From positions 42,501 to 106,500 of the forward strand of contig JAXCGZ010003847.1 in NCBI GenBank assembly GCA_037179515.1: 64,000 nucleotides of DNA, written 5' to 3'. A model generated the notes under the pieces. The model worked only from the letters and a program-made list of their open reading frames with translations. It was not told the origin of the DNA and made no database searches. Each line of letters starts with the position of its first letter. Positions within the stretch are counted from its first letter, which is position 1. Both the position numbers and the translations under genes were made by a program. Below, piece after piece: positions 38,906 to 51,082 of this stretch. Origin of the DNA: Halocaridina rubra (Eukaryota > Arthropoda > Malacostraca > Decapoda > Atyidae).

Positions 38906-41292
38906 AATTACCTAATTGTGATTACCTAATTGTGTTTACGGGAAAGAGCCCAAAGCTCGTATCTTCCCGTCTCCTCATCGGTTCCATTTTAGACTTAGTG
39001 ATACTTATCATACCTGTCCTTAAAACTATGGATTGAGATAGCATTAACTACCTCCTCGCTTAGCCAATTCCAATTATCAACTACTCTTACACTGAAAAAG
39101 TATTTCCTTACATCCTGCAAAGAACTTTTCTTACGAAGCTTCAAACTATGACCTCTAGTTCTAGAGCCAGCCATATCAAAATATCGATCCCTATCCACTC
39201 TATCATAACCATGAAGGAATTTAAAGACTGTCACCATATCCCCCCTCACTCTTCTAGCCTCCAGTGATGGTAAGTCTAATTCCCTCACCCTCTCATCATA
39301 ACTGAGATTGCGTATATCTGGCACCAGTTTCGTGGCATGTCTTTGAACTTTTTCAAGCTTAGCTATGTGCTTTTTCAAGTGCGGATTCCAAGAGGGGGCT
39401 GCATATTCGAGTTTTGGCCTCACATATGTTACATAAATATTTCTGAACATTTCTTTGTCCATGTGCCTGAAGGCTACCCTTACATTTGATAAGAATGCAT
39501 ATGCTGCCCTTACTATGCCATTTATATGTATTTCTGGAGACAAATCTGCCTGTATGTTTACTCCTAGATCTCTCTCATTTTCTGTCTATTGAAGTTGTAC
39601 TCCAGCCACCAAGTAGTCAAGCTTGGGCCTTCTTGCACTTGTACCCATTCCCATTACCTTACATTTTGAAGTATTGAATTTCATTAGCCACTTTTCTGAT
39701 CACTCATGCAGATTATTTAGATCCTCCTGAAGTTCTCTACCATTGTTCTCGTTTTTTACTTTCTTCACAATCTTTGCATCATCTGCAAACATATTCATGA
39801 ATGAATTTACAGACTCTGGTAGGTCATTTACATATACAAGGAACAAAAGTGGCCCTTAAACTGAACCCTGTGGAACCCCACTACTAACTCTTCTCCATTC
39901 AGACACTGAGTGTCTTACTCTAACCCTCTGTTCCCTTCCTTCTAAGTAAGTTTTTATCCAATCCAAAACATTTCCACCTATTCTAGCAATTGATTGCAGC
40001 TTCCTAATAAGTCTCCCATGTGGAACAGTGTCAAACGCTTTCTGGAAGTCTAGGAATATGCAATCTGCCCAGCCCTCTCTTTCCTGTAAGATTTGGCTTA
40101 CCTCATCATAAAATTCTAATAAGTTTGTTACTGTTCATCTACCTTCTCTGAAGCCATGTTGCTTCACTGACAAAAAGTTGAAGGATTCTAAGTGAAGAGA
40201 GATATGTTTCCTTAGTAGTTTCTCCATAACTTTGCAAACTATGCTGGTCAAGGAAACTGGTCTATAGTTCAGAGCCGTATCTCTCCTTCCCTTTTTGAAG
40301 ATAGGTATCACATTTGCTTGTTTCCAGCATCTTGGAATCTCCCCCTACTTCAGTGACTCCTTAAATATGATAATCATTTAGTGCCACTGATATTGTGTTT
40401 GCGCATTTTTTAAGCACATGAGGGGATATGTCATCAGGACCTGTAGCTTTATGAACATCTAAATCCATCAGCGCTTTGCATACCTCTGTGGCTGTAAGGT
40501 TGATGTTCTCTAATACCGGCCCTTGAGCTTCTATCACTGTAATCTGAGGGGATGGGGTATTTTCTACTGTAAATACTGACTGAAACTCCTTGTTCAATTC
40601 TTTGCAGATCTCTTCATCCGTCTCAGTGATGCTTCCATCCGCTCTCTTTAGCCTTAAAACCTGTTCTTTTACCTTCAGTTTTCCTCTGATAAAGCTGTGG
40701 AAAAGCTTGGGATTTTCTTTAGCCTTCCTGGTGATGTCCCTCTCATAGTCTCTCTCTGCCTCTCTCCTTTTACTTAGGTAGTCATTTCTTGCTCTTTTGT
40801 AGGTTTGTCAGGCATTTATGTTCTTTCTACTCCTATACCTTTTCCAGCATTTGTCTCTCCACTCCTTAGCTCTTTTACACCCATTATCGAACCATTTCTC
40901 TCTGGCATGAAATACACATACTTTGGTGACAGGTATGCAGCAATCTACTATCTTCCCATATTTCTCACAAAAGATGTCATACATTTCTTGTACAGATTTG
41001 TTGTAAAATAAGGCTCTCCAGTCAATAACTGCAAAAAGCTCATTCATTTTGATGTAATCTCCTTTCCGATAGTTCCTCCTCATGTCCTCAGTGCCTCTAC
41101 TCTCAGGAAGAATATCATCAATGATATACTCCATCAACAACACACAGTGGTCACTCTTTCCAATTGGTGGTTCATACTCAATTTTTTCAATATCCAACAC
41201 ATTATCTGTGAACACTAGATCAAGTAGTGATGGCTCATCCCCACCCCTGGCCCTTGTTGGTTCCATTACATGTTGGTGTAGGAAATTCCTTG
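38906..41292 (-). mobile_element. CR1-like LINE copy c14, array member
   Basis: The tail, the whole reverse transcriptase and the C-terminal half of the endonuclease are present, truncated at AGGAAATTCCTTGT. Readings: 38,995-39,543, 40,361-40,597 and 40,808-41,266 (EPSLLDLVFTDN, GKSDHCVLLME). It carries the TAG of the TCTATTGAAG variant and an insertion (GATAATCATTTAG for GATACTTAG, about 40,369) shared with c16. Confidence 0.95.
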
Positions 41293-41307
41293 TGTGTGTG
41301 TGTGTTT

Positions 41308-41877
41308 GATTACCTAATTGTGATTACTTAATTGTGTTTACGGAAAAGAGCCCAAAGCTCGTATCTTCCCGTCTCCTGATCGGTTCCATTTTAGACTTAC
41401 TGATACTTATCGTACCTGTCCTTAAAACTATGGATTGAGATAGCATTAACTACCTCCTCGCTTAGCGAATTCCAATTATCAACTACTCTTACACTAAAAA
41501 AGTATTTCCTTACATCCTGCAAAGAAGTTTTCATACGAAGCTTCAAACTATGACCTCTAGTTCTAGAGCCAGCCATATCGAAATATCGATCCCTATCCAC
41601 TCTATCATAACCATGAAGGAATTTAAAGACTGTCACCATATCCCCCCTTACTCTTCTAGCTTCGAGTGACGGCAAGTCTAATTCCCTCAGCCTCTCATCA
41701 TAACTGAGATTGCGTATTTTTGGCACCAGTTTCGTGGCATGTCTTTGAACTTTTTCAAGCTTAGCTATGTGCTTTTTCAAGTGCGGATTCCAAAAGGGGG
41801 CTGCATATTCGAGTTTTGGCCTCACATAGGTTACCTAAATATTTCTGAACATTTCCTTGTCCATGTGCCTGAAGGCT
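41308..41877 (-). mobile_element. CR1-like LINE copy c15, array member
   Basis: A 3' end with open C-terminal reading 41,397-41,825, truncated at GCCTGAAGGCT. The next 45 bp (41,884-41,921) repeat 41,831-41,868 of the same copy, then run into (GT)n. Confidence 0.9.
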
Positions 41878-41917
41878 GATATTGTTACATATATATTTCT
41901 GAACATTTCTTTGTCCA

Positions 41918-41933
41918 TGTGTGTGTGTGTGTG

Positions 41934-41974
<41 letters not shown>
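41918..41974. repeat. (GT)n microsatellite, tail of c16
   Basis: About 57 bp of GT with one GC. It is the longest tail inside the array and only one 14-bp unit follows it. Confidence 0.95.
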
Positions 41975-41976
<2 letters not shown>

Positions 41977-43735
41977 TTACCTAATTGTGTTTACGAGAAA
42001 GAGCCCAAAGCTCGTATCTTCTCGTCTCCTCATCGGTTCCATTTTATACTTAGTGATACTTATCATACCTGTCCTTAAAACTATGGATTGAGATAGCATT
42101 AACTACCTCCTCGCTTAGCGAATTCCAATTATCAACTACTCTTACACAGAAAAAGCATTTCCTTACATCCTGCAAAGAACTTTTCTTACGAAGCTTCAAA
42201 CTATGACCTCTAGTTCTAGAGCCAGCCATATCAAAATATCGATCCCTATCCACTCTATCATAACCATGAAGGAATTTAAAGACTGTCACCATATTCCCCC
42301 TCACTTTTCTAGCTTCCAGTGATGGTAAGTCTAATTCCCTCACCCTCTCATCATAACTGAGATTGCGTATATCTGGCACCAGTTTCGTGGCATGTCTCTG
42401 AACTTTTTCAAGCTTAGCTATGTGCTTTTTTCAAGTGCGGATTCCAAAAGGGGGCTGCATATTCGAGTTTTGGCCTCACATAGGTTACATAAATATTTCT
42501 GAACATTTCCTTGTCCATGTGCCTGAAGGCTACCTTTACATTTGATAAGAATGCATATGCTGCCCTTACTATGCCATTTATATGTATTTCTGGAGACAAA
42601 TCTGCCAGTATGTTTACTCCTAGATCTCTCTCATTTTCTGTCTATTGAAGTTGTACTCCAGCCACCGAGTAGTCAAGCTTGGGCCTTCTTGCTCTTGTAC
42701 CCATTCTCATTACCTTACATTTTGAAGTACTGAAGTTCATTAGCCACTTTTCTGACCACTCATGCATATTATTTAGATCCTCCTGAAGTTCTCTACCATT
42801 GTTCTCGTATTTTACTTTCTTCACAATCTTTGCATCATCTGCATATATATTCATGAATGAATTTACACACTCTGGTAGGTCATTTACATATACAAGGAAC
42901 AAAAGTGGCCCTAAAACTGAACCCTGTGGAACTCCACTACTAACTCTTCTCCATTTAGACACTGAGTGTCTTACTCTAACCCTCTGTTCCCTTCCTTCTA
43001 AGTAAGTTTTTATCCATTCCAAAACATTTCCACCTATTCTAGCAATTGATTGCAGCTTCCTAATAAGTCTCCCATGTGGAACAGTGTCAAACGCTTTCTG
43101 GAAGTCTAGAAATATGCAATCTGCCCAGCCCTCTCTTTCCTGTAAGATTTGGCTTACCTCATCATAAAATTCTAATAAGTTTGTTACTGTTGATCTACCT
43201 TCTCTGAAGCCATGTTGCTTCACTGACAAAAAGTTGAAGGATTCCAAGTGAAGAGAGATATGTTTCCTTAGTAGTTTCTCCATAACTTTGCAAACTATGC
43301 TGGTCAAGGAAACTGGTCTATAGTTCAGAGCCGTATCCCTCCTTCCCTTTTTGAAGATAGGTATCACATTTGCTTGTTTCCAGCATCTTGGAATCTCCCC
43401 CGACTCCAGTGACTCCTTAAATATGATAATCACTTAGTGCAACTGATATTGAGTTTGCTCATTTTTTAAGCACATGAGGGAATATGTCATCAGGACCTGT
43501 AGCTTTATGAACATCTAAATCCATCAGCGCTTTGCATACCTCTGTGGCTGTAAGGTTGATGTTCTCTAATACCGGCCCTTGAGCTTCTATCACTGCAATC
43601 TGAGGGGATGGGGTATTTTCTACTGTAAATACTGACTGAAACACCTTGTTCAATTCTTTGCAGATCTCTTCATCCGTCTCAGTGATGCTTCTATCCGCTC
43701 TCTTTAGCCTTAAAACCTGTTTTTTTACCTTCAGT
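41975..43735 (-). mobile_element. CR1-like LINE copy c16, array member
   Basis: From tail to the linker, truncated at ACCTTCAGT against (GT)n of c17. Readings: 42,050-42,379, 42,414-42,599, 42,642-43,433 (263 codons with motif A, motif B and IYADDAKIVKKV) and 43,459-43,773. Shares the TCTATTGAAG stop and the GATAATCA insertion with c14. Confidence 0.95.
42642..43433 (-). pseudogene. Reverse-transcriptase core of c16
   Basis: Continuous reading through [68 protein letters not shown] and NIYADDAKIV. All catalytic aspartates are present; motif C has Tyr in place of the family Phe. It ends at the TAG in the LQETENE block. Confidence 0.85.
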
Positions 43736-43765
43736 GTGTGTGTTTGTGTGTGTGTGTGTGTGTGT

Positions 43766-45180
43766 GAGACCACCTAATTTTGATTACCTAATTGTGTTTA
43801 TGGGAATGAGCCCAAAGCTCATATCTTCCTGCCTCCTGATCAGTTCCATTTTCTACTTAGTGATACTTATCATACCTGTCCGTAAAAATATGGACTGAGA
43901 TAGCATTAACTACCTCGTCGCTTAGCCAATTCCAATTATTAAGTACTCTTACACTGAAAAAGCACTTCCTTACATCCTGCAAAGTAATTTTCTTACGAAG
44001 CTTCAAACTATGACCTTTAGTTATAGAGTCAGCCATATTAAAATATCGATCCCTATCAGCTCACTCATAACCATGAAGGAATTTAAAGACTGTTACCATA
44101 TCCCCCCTCACTCTTCTAGCTTCGAGTGATGGTAAGTCTAATTCCCTAAACCTCTCATCATAACTGAGATTGCGTATTTCGGGCACCAGTTTCTTGGTAT
44201 GTCTTTGGACTTTTTCAACCTTAGGTATGTGCTTTTTCAAGTGCAGATTCCAAAAGGGGGCTGCAAATTCGAGTTTTGGCCTCACATAGGTTACATAAAT
44301 ATTTCTGAACATTTCTTTGTCCATGTGCCTGAAGGCTACCTTTACATTTGATAAGAAGGCATATGCTGCCCTTGCTATACCATTTATATGTATTTCTGGA
44401 GACAAATCTGCCAGTATATTTACTCCTAGATCTTTCTCATTCTCTGTCTCTTGAAGTTGTACTCCAGCCACCGAGTAGTCAAGCTTGGGCCTTCTTGCAC
44501 TTGTACCTAGTCTCATTACCTTACATTTTGAAGTATTGAATATCATTAGCCACTTTTCTGACCACTCATGCAGACTATTTAGATCTTCCTGAAATTCTCT
44601 ACCACTGTTCTCGTTTCTTACTTTCTTCACAATCTTTGTATCATCTGCAAACATATTCATGCATGAATTTACTGACTCTGGTAGGTCATTTACATATACA
44701 AGGAACAAAAGTGGCCCTTAAACTGAACCCTATGGAACTCCACTACAAACTCTTCTCAATTCAGACACTGGGTGTCTTACTCTAACCCTCTGTTCCCTTT
44801 TTTCTAAGTAAGTTTTTTATCCACTCCAAGACATTTCCACCTATTATAGCCATTGATTGCAGCTTCCTAATAAGTCTCCCATTTGGAACAGTGTCAAATG
44901 CTTTCTGGAAGTCTAGGAATATGCAATCTGCCCAGCCCTCTCTTTCCTGTAATATTTGGCTTACCTCATCATAAAATTCTAATAAGTTTGTTACAGTTGA
45001 TATACCTTCTCTGAAGTCATGTTGCCTCACTGACAAAAATTTGAAGGATTCAAAGTGAAGAGAGATATGTTTCCTCAGTAGTTTCTCCATAACTTTGGAA
45101 ACTATGCTGGTCAAGGAGACTGGTCTGTAGTTTAGAGTCGTATACCTCCTTCCCTTTTTGAAGATAGGTATCACATTTGT
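43766..45180 (-). mobile_element. CR1-like LINE copy c17, array member
   Basis: More diverged than its neighbours, so probably an older part of the array. The tail unit reads GACCACCTAATTTTG. Readings: 44,061-44,708 (FADDTKIVKKV to the C-terminal block) and 44,782-45,174 (IFKKGRRYTTLNYRPV to motif A). Truncated at TATCACATTTGT against the (GT)n of c18. Confidence 0.95.
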
Positions 45181-45202
45181 GTGTGTGTGTGTTTGTGTGT
45201 GT

Positions 45203-45558
45203 GATTACCTAATTGTGATTCCCTAATTGTGCTTATAGGAATGAGCCCAAAGCTCATATCTTCCCGTCTCCTGGTCGGTTCCATTTTGTACTTAGTGAAA
45301 CTTATCATACCTGTCCTTGAAACTTAGTATTGACTTAGCATTAACTACGTCCTCGCCTAGCCAACTCCAATTATCAACTACTCTTACACTGAAAAAGTAT
45401 TTCCTTACATCCTGCAAAGAAGTTTTATACGAATCTTCAAACTGCAACCTGTAGTTCTAGAGCCAGCCATATCAAAATATCCCTATCCACTCTATCATGA
45501 CCATGAAGGAATTTAAAGACTGTCACCGTAAAACCCCCTCAATCTACTAGCTTCGAGT
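45203..45558 (-). mobile_element. CR1-like LINE copy c18, array member
   Basis: A 350-bp 3' end with a degraded C-terminal reading. Truncated at AGCTTCGAGT, directly followed by GTGTGTGATTACC of c19. Confidence 0.9.
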
Positions 45559-48236
45559 GTGTGTGATTACCTAATTGTGATTACCTAATTGTGTCTACGG
45601 GAAAGAGCCCAAAGCTCGTATCTTCCCGTCTCCTCATCGGTTCCATTTTCTACTTAGTGATATTGATCATACCTGTCCTTAAAACTATGGATTGAGATAG
45701 CATTCAATACCTCCTCGCTTAGCAAATTCCAATTATCAGCTACTCATACACTGAAAAAGAATTTCCTTACATCATGCAAAGAACTTTTCTTACAAAGCTT
45801 CAAACTATGACCTCTGGTTCTGGAGTCTGCCATATTGAAATATCGATCCCTATCCACTCTATCATAGCCATGAAGGAATTTCAAGACTGTCACCATATCC
45901 CCCCCTCAATCTTCTAGCTTCGAGTGATGGTAAGTCTAATTCCCTCAGCATCTCATCATAACTGATTTTACGTATTTCTGGCACCAGTTTCGTGGCATGT
46001 CTTTGAACTTTTTCAAACTTAGCTATGTGATTTTTCAACTGCGGATTCCAAAAGGGGGCTGCATATTCGAGTTTTGGCCTCACATAGGTTACATAAATAT
46101 TTCTGAACATTTCCTTGCCCATGTGCCTGAAGGCTACCCTTACATTTGATAAGAATGCATATGCTGCCCTTACTATGCCATTTATATGTATTTATGGAGA
46201 CAAATCTGCCAGTATGTTTACTCCTAGATCTCTCTCATTTTCTGTCTCTAGAAGTTGCACTCCAGCCACCGAGTAGTCAAGCTTGGGCCTTCTTGCACTT
46301 GTCCCCATTCTCATTACCTTACATTTTGAAGTATTGAATTTCATTAGCCACTTTTTGGACCACTCGTGCAGACTATTTAGATACTCCTGGAGTTTTCTAC
46401 CATCGTTCTCATTTCCTATTTCTTCACAATCTTTGCATCATCTGCAAACATATTCATGAATGAATTTACAGAGTCTGGTAGGTCATTCACATATTCAAAG
46501 AACAACTGTGGCCATAAAACTGACCCAGTGGAACTCCACTATTAGCTCTTCTCCATTCAGACACTGAGTGTCTTACTCTAGCCGTCTGTTCCCTTCCTTC
46601 TAAGTAAGTTTTTATCCATTCCAAGACATTTACACCTGTTCTAGCCATTGTTTGCAGCTTCCTAATAAGTCTCCCATGTGGAACAGTGTCAAACGCTTTC
46701 TGGAAGTCTAGGAATATGCAATTTGCCCAGCCCTCTCTTTCCGGGAAGATTCGGCTTACCTCATCATAAAATTCTAATAAGTTTGTTACTGTTCATCTAC
46801 CTTCTCTGAAGCCATGTTGCCTCACTGACAAAAGTTGAAGTATTCCAAGTGAAGAGAGATATGTTTCCTTAGTAGTTTCTCCATAACTTTGCAAACTATG
46901 CTGGTCAAGGAAACTGGTCTATAGCTCAGAGCCGTATCCCTCCTTCCTTTTTTGAAGATAGGTATCACGTTTGCTTGTTTCCAACATCTTGGAATCTCCC
47001 CTGAACCCAGTGACTTTTTAAATACGATGCTTAGTGCCACTGATATTGACTTTGCGCATTTTTTGAGTATATGAGGGGATATGTCATCAGGACCTGTAGC
47101 TTTATGAACATCTATCTCCATCAGCGTTTTGCATACCTCTGTGGCTGTAAGGTTGATGTTCTCTAATACCGGCCCTTGAGATTCTATGTCTTCAATCTGA
47201 GGGGGTGGGGTATTTTCTACTGTAAAAACTGACTGAAACTCCTTGTTCAATTCTTTGCAGATCTCTTCATCCGTCTCAGTGATGCTTCCATCCGCTCTCT
47301 TTAGCCTTAAAACCTGTTCTTTTACCTTCAGTTTTCCTCTGATAAAGCTGTGGAAAAGCTTGGGATATTCTTTAGCCTTCCTGGTGATGTCCTTCTCATA
47401 GTGTCTGTCTGCCTCTCTTTTTTTTTACTTAGGAAGTCATTTCTTGCGCTTTTGTAGGTTTGCCAGGCATTTATGTTTTTTCTCCTCCTATGCCTTTTCT
47501 ATCATTTGTCTCTCCATTCCTTAGCTCTTTTACACTCATTATTGAACCATTTCTCTCTGGAATAAATTACACCTACTTTGGTGACAGGTATGCAGCAATA
47601 TATTATCTTCCCATATTTCTCACAAAAGATGTCATACATTTCTTGTACAGATTTGTTGTAAAATCAGGTTCATCAGTAAATAACTGCAAAAAGATCATTC
47701 GTTTTGATGTAATCTCCTTTCAGATAGTTCCTCCTCATGTCCTCAGTGCTTCTACTCTCATGCAGAATATCTTCAATGATATACTCCATCAACAACACAC
47801 AGTGGCCACTCTTTCCAATTGTTGGTTCATACTCAATTTTTTCAATATACAACACAATATCTGTGAATACTAGATCAAGTAGTGATGGTTCATCCCCACC
47901 CCTGGCCCTCATTGGTTCCATTACATGTTAGTGTAGGAAATTCCCTTGTATGCAATCTAGGAATCTTGCCGCGAATGAGTCCTCACCACTTAGTGGGTCA
48001 AGATTTATCCTATCTATCTCTTTATGATTAAAATCTACCATAATCAAAATCCTACATTTTCTCTCCCGTGCAATGCTAATAACTGAGTTTATGACTTCAA
48101 TAGTACCTATATAACTTTCCTCATAAACTTCTAGCCTATTCTGGTTCCTTGGTGGGTTATATACAACAGTTATTATAATGCTCTCTGACCCAGTACTTAT
48201 GCATGAAACAAGCATATCCTTGAACTCACTTTCTAT

Positions 48237-48792
48237 CTATCTATCTACCTTGGCTGTTTCCCCCTTTAATTGGGGGGTAGCCGACATCAAGAAAGGAAAA
48301 TAAATAGGGGGATTACTTTGCTCTATGGGCAATGACGAGGGAGCTAGCGACCGTTCAGATGGCACTGCTGGAGTGCCACAGCCCATCCTCCCGGCTCTTC
48401 CACAACCTGTGTCGCTTCACAACTGCCAACTCCTCCTACTGCCCCTACCACAGGGCTACCTCTGTAAGATGCAGCCTCGTGGTAACAGCAGATGCCCATC
48501 AGAGCTGAGTCACAATTGTTCGCCACTCATTCCTATTCCTAGCACGCTCTCTTGCTTCCCTCACATCCATCCTCCTATCACTGCTGGAGTGCCACAGCCT
48601 ATCCTCCCGGCTCTTCCACAACCTGTGTCGCTTCACAACTGCCAACTCTCATACTGCCCCTACCACAGGGCTTCCTCTGTAAGATGCAGCCCCGTGGTAA
48701 CAGCAGATGCCCATCAGAGCTGCGTCACAATTGCTCGCCACTCATTCCTATACCTAGCACGCTCGCTTGCTTCCCTCACATCCATCCTCCTA
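48237..48792 (-). mobile_element. 5'-truncated RTE-like LINE inside c19
   Basis: The left end on the plus strand is (CTAT)n then CCTTGGCTGTTTCC, the 3' terminus of the RTE-like element at 13,103. It interrupts CTTTCTATAGCCAAG of c19, and TAT can be read on both sides as a short duplication. Only the 3' UTR and last codons are present. A 216-bp block is duplicated in tandem inside it. Confidence 0.9.
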
Positions 48793-48795
48793 TAT
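48364..48795. repeat. 216-bp tandem duplication within the RTE fragment
   Basis: ACTGCTGGAGTGCCACAGCC starts at 48,364 and again at 48,580. Both copies run to CATCCATCCTCCTAT with a few differences. Confidence 0.85.
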
Positions 48796-49038
48796 AGCCA
48801 AGTTTATTTCTTCAACTTGAATCCTTTCACTTATGAGCAGTGCTATCCCTCCACCAGTCCTCTCAGATCTTTCAACCCTTACTATTCTGAAGCCCTTAGG
48901 AAAATCTGTGACACTGTTTATGTCCTCACTCAACTTAGTCCCTGTAATTGCTATTATATCTGCCTTACTGTTGTAAATCCTATCTTTTAATTCTACTGCC
49001 TTACCAGCTAATCCATCAGCATTTGTGTATAACAGTCT

Positions 49039-50086
49039 TAATGAGGCCCCATCCCCTGATCTTCTGTCATTATCTTCTTTATCTCCCCTTTGTCTGGAGG
49101 AACTCTGATATGAAAATTTTTCTTCTCTTCTTCATTTCTTTACTCATTTAACATTCTTGCCTCTTCCAACAAGTTTTTAATCTTTACCATCTCTTCCTGT
49201 GTTCTAATGAACACTTCCTTGAATTATTGAAGGTCTTTTAGACTTTTTTTTCTCAACAATATTTCCCTACATGTTTCTCCTCTCTCAAAGGTTACTTTTG
49301 TTGGTCTCTGCTTACATTCCCTCGAATATTTGCCTAGTTGGTGTATGTTTACAATACCCTCAGGACCACAAACTACTCCAGCTTTCTTATCAGGTCTACA
49401 ACCCTAGCTTTATATTCTTCAAGTCTCCCCTGCCATGTTGGCTACTGGGATTCGCTTATGCCTGAGATTACCACTTTCGTCTCTTTATCAAGTGCCTGTT
49501 TAATCAGTGGAATTGCCCTTTCCATCACAACGTCTTTCATTTTGTCGATTACTGTCTCTTTATAGTCAACTGTTTGTATGTTTTCCAGTGCCACCACCCT
49601 TACAGCCTCTTTTAATGCCACATTCCCCTTTAGTGCATCAGTAAAGGAAGTTTTCATGGCATCATGTACTATATTCAGCTCCTGGAACTCTTTTCTAAAC
49701 TGTTCAATGTTTTCCTTAATATGGACATTCCAAGCTGCAATTTCGTCTCTCTCAAAAGAGAGCAGTGAACTAACATCTAATTCATTTAGGTTGTCATTCA
49801 GCTGTTTGTTTTTATCTTCTTGTTTAGAAATTCTGGTTTCTATTTCACTCTTTTCCCCTTCCAGCTTCTTTATTCATATTTCTAGTTCCTTTCTCTCCTG
49901 CTCTTGTGCTTTATTTGCTTCTTCCAAAAATCTTATTTCCTCTCTGAGTGTTTCATTCTTTTTCATTTCTCTATCCATATTCCGAATTTTATCTTCAAGG
50001 CTTATAACCACTGCCTCTAAATCCTTGATAGCTACCCCTCTTCCCGACCCATGGGTGGGAGAGGTTTGGGACAGAGATGGCCTCAT
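49039..50086 (-). pseudogene. ORF1 of c19
   Basis: Starts MRPSLSQTSPTHGSGRGVA (50,086). A long coiled coil follows (DKIRNMDREMKKNETLREEI, then EGEKSEIETRISKQEDKNKQ; 49,780-50,010) after an in-frame TGA in the KELEI-IKKLEG block. Next is a middle part with NIEQFRKEF and MKTSFTDALKGNVALKEAV (49,442-49,657), a TAG after [10 protein letters not shown], then [15 protein letters not shown] and TKVTFERGETCREILL. The end overlaps the start of ORF2. The role would be RNA binding and assembly in a LINE ribonucleoprotein. Confidence 0.75.
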
Positions 50087-51000
50087 TTTTATGTTTTCCC
50101 TCTCACAGAATATAGAAAGAAGAAGAGAAAGAGAAAAAAGAGAGAAAAACTTTTTTTTAAGCTTCACACAGAATTTTTATATCTTCATATAAGTGCTATT
50201 TAGTGACTCAATTTATCTCTTTTCTGGTAACACACACCTTAACTTAAAAATCTGACTATGATATTTTGAGGATAAAAAGAAAAAGAAAAAATGCAACAAA
50301 AACAAAAGTCAACTTGAAGAAAAATTCGAATTTGTGTCTGAGGAGACACCCACCTGTTTCTGCTATATATTCTGCTTCACTGATAAACTCACTTGCTAAC
50401 CAAGATATGTTATCACAGGATCAGACTTTACATTTAACTCAATATATATACAAAATAAGCAAAAATAGTGAAAGAGAATGATAAAAGAAAAGAAAAAAAT
50501 TGAGGAAAATAAGACAGCTGTGCTACTTGTTGAATTAACTCAGTACTGTTGACAGGTGTATTTTTGGTATTTATTTAATTATTCAATTAAAATATTTTGT
50601 GTATCAATCTAACTATCAAATTAATATAAATGGAAGGATACTGATTTTAACAATATATGGAACCACAGGATCAGGTAATCGGCTTAAGAGCTCTCCCCAA
50701 TTTACACAAAAAATTAGATAATGTGATGTGATGGCTTCACCTTTGGCAACTCTTCTAAATTTCCTTCAAGGCAGAACAGGACACCTTCTTCTCATTCCCC
50801 TCACGAAAATGTTCTCAATTTTTTCCTTTAACATTTTGGCCAGTCTCGTCATACAACAAGTATTAGTTTTTTACTCACAATGCTCTGCAAGATTTCTTAT
50901 TTAGGGAAATTATGTATAAGTTTTGCACTAAAGTCTTAGTCACTCAAAAACACAAGGAAAAGTTTAAGAGATTCTGAATACTAGTGTACTATTACCGCGC
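50087..51000 (-). promoter_or_regulatory. 5' region of the CR1-like element (putative 5' UTR/promoter)
   Basis: The same 0.9 kb follows ORF1 at 54,963-55,879 and 59,834-60,740, so it travels with the element or with the duplicated unit. It has a purine-rich stretch (AGAAGAAGAGAAAGAG), several AT-rich blocks and ends ACCGCGC. LINEs usually carry an internal promoter here; no core motif is proven. Confidence 0.5.
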
Positions 51001-51082
51001 TGTGTGTATTTCCCTAATTGTGTTTACGGGAAAGAGCCCAAAGCTCGTATCTTCCCGTCTCCTCATCGGTTCCATTTTATAC

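Larger units (their letters stand above)
45664..49147 (-). pseudogene. ORF2 of c19, heavily broken
   Basis: Readable parts: 45,862-46,122 (C-terminal), 46,822-47,250 (KATGPDDISPHILKK, FKKGRRDTALSYRPVSL), 47,673-47,921 (SLLDLVFTD, GKSGHCVLLME with Asp to Gly in the catalytic SDH box) and 47,928-48,215 (ILIMVDFNHKEID, with Gly to Val in the GDFN box). An RTE insertion interrupts the endonuclease at 48,237. Confidence 0.85.
45565..51000 (-). mobile_element. CR1-like LINE copy c19, full length, split by an RTE fragment
   Basis: Without the inserted RTE (48,237-48,792) the copy is about 4.88 kb, the same as the repeat period of the following copies. It holds tail, ORF2, ORF1 and the 5' region up to TTACCGCGC at 51,000. 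The 3' tail is the standard two-unit form, unlike c20-c22. Confidence 0.9.

Noticed and set aside
49578..50192. 204-codon Ser/Phe-rich plus-strand frame, also at 54,454 and 59,338
   Set aside because: Antisense to the coiled-coil ORF1; the absence of stops reflects Lys/Glu-rich codons on the other strand.
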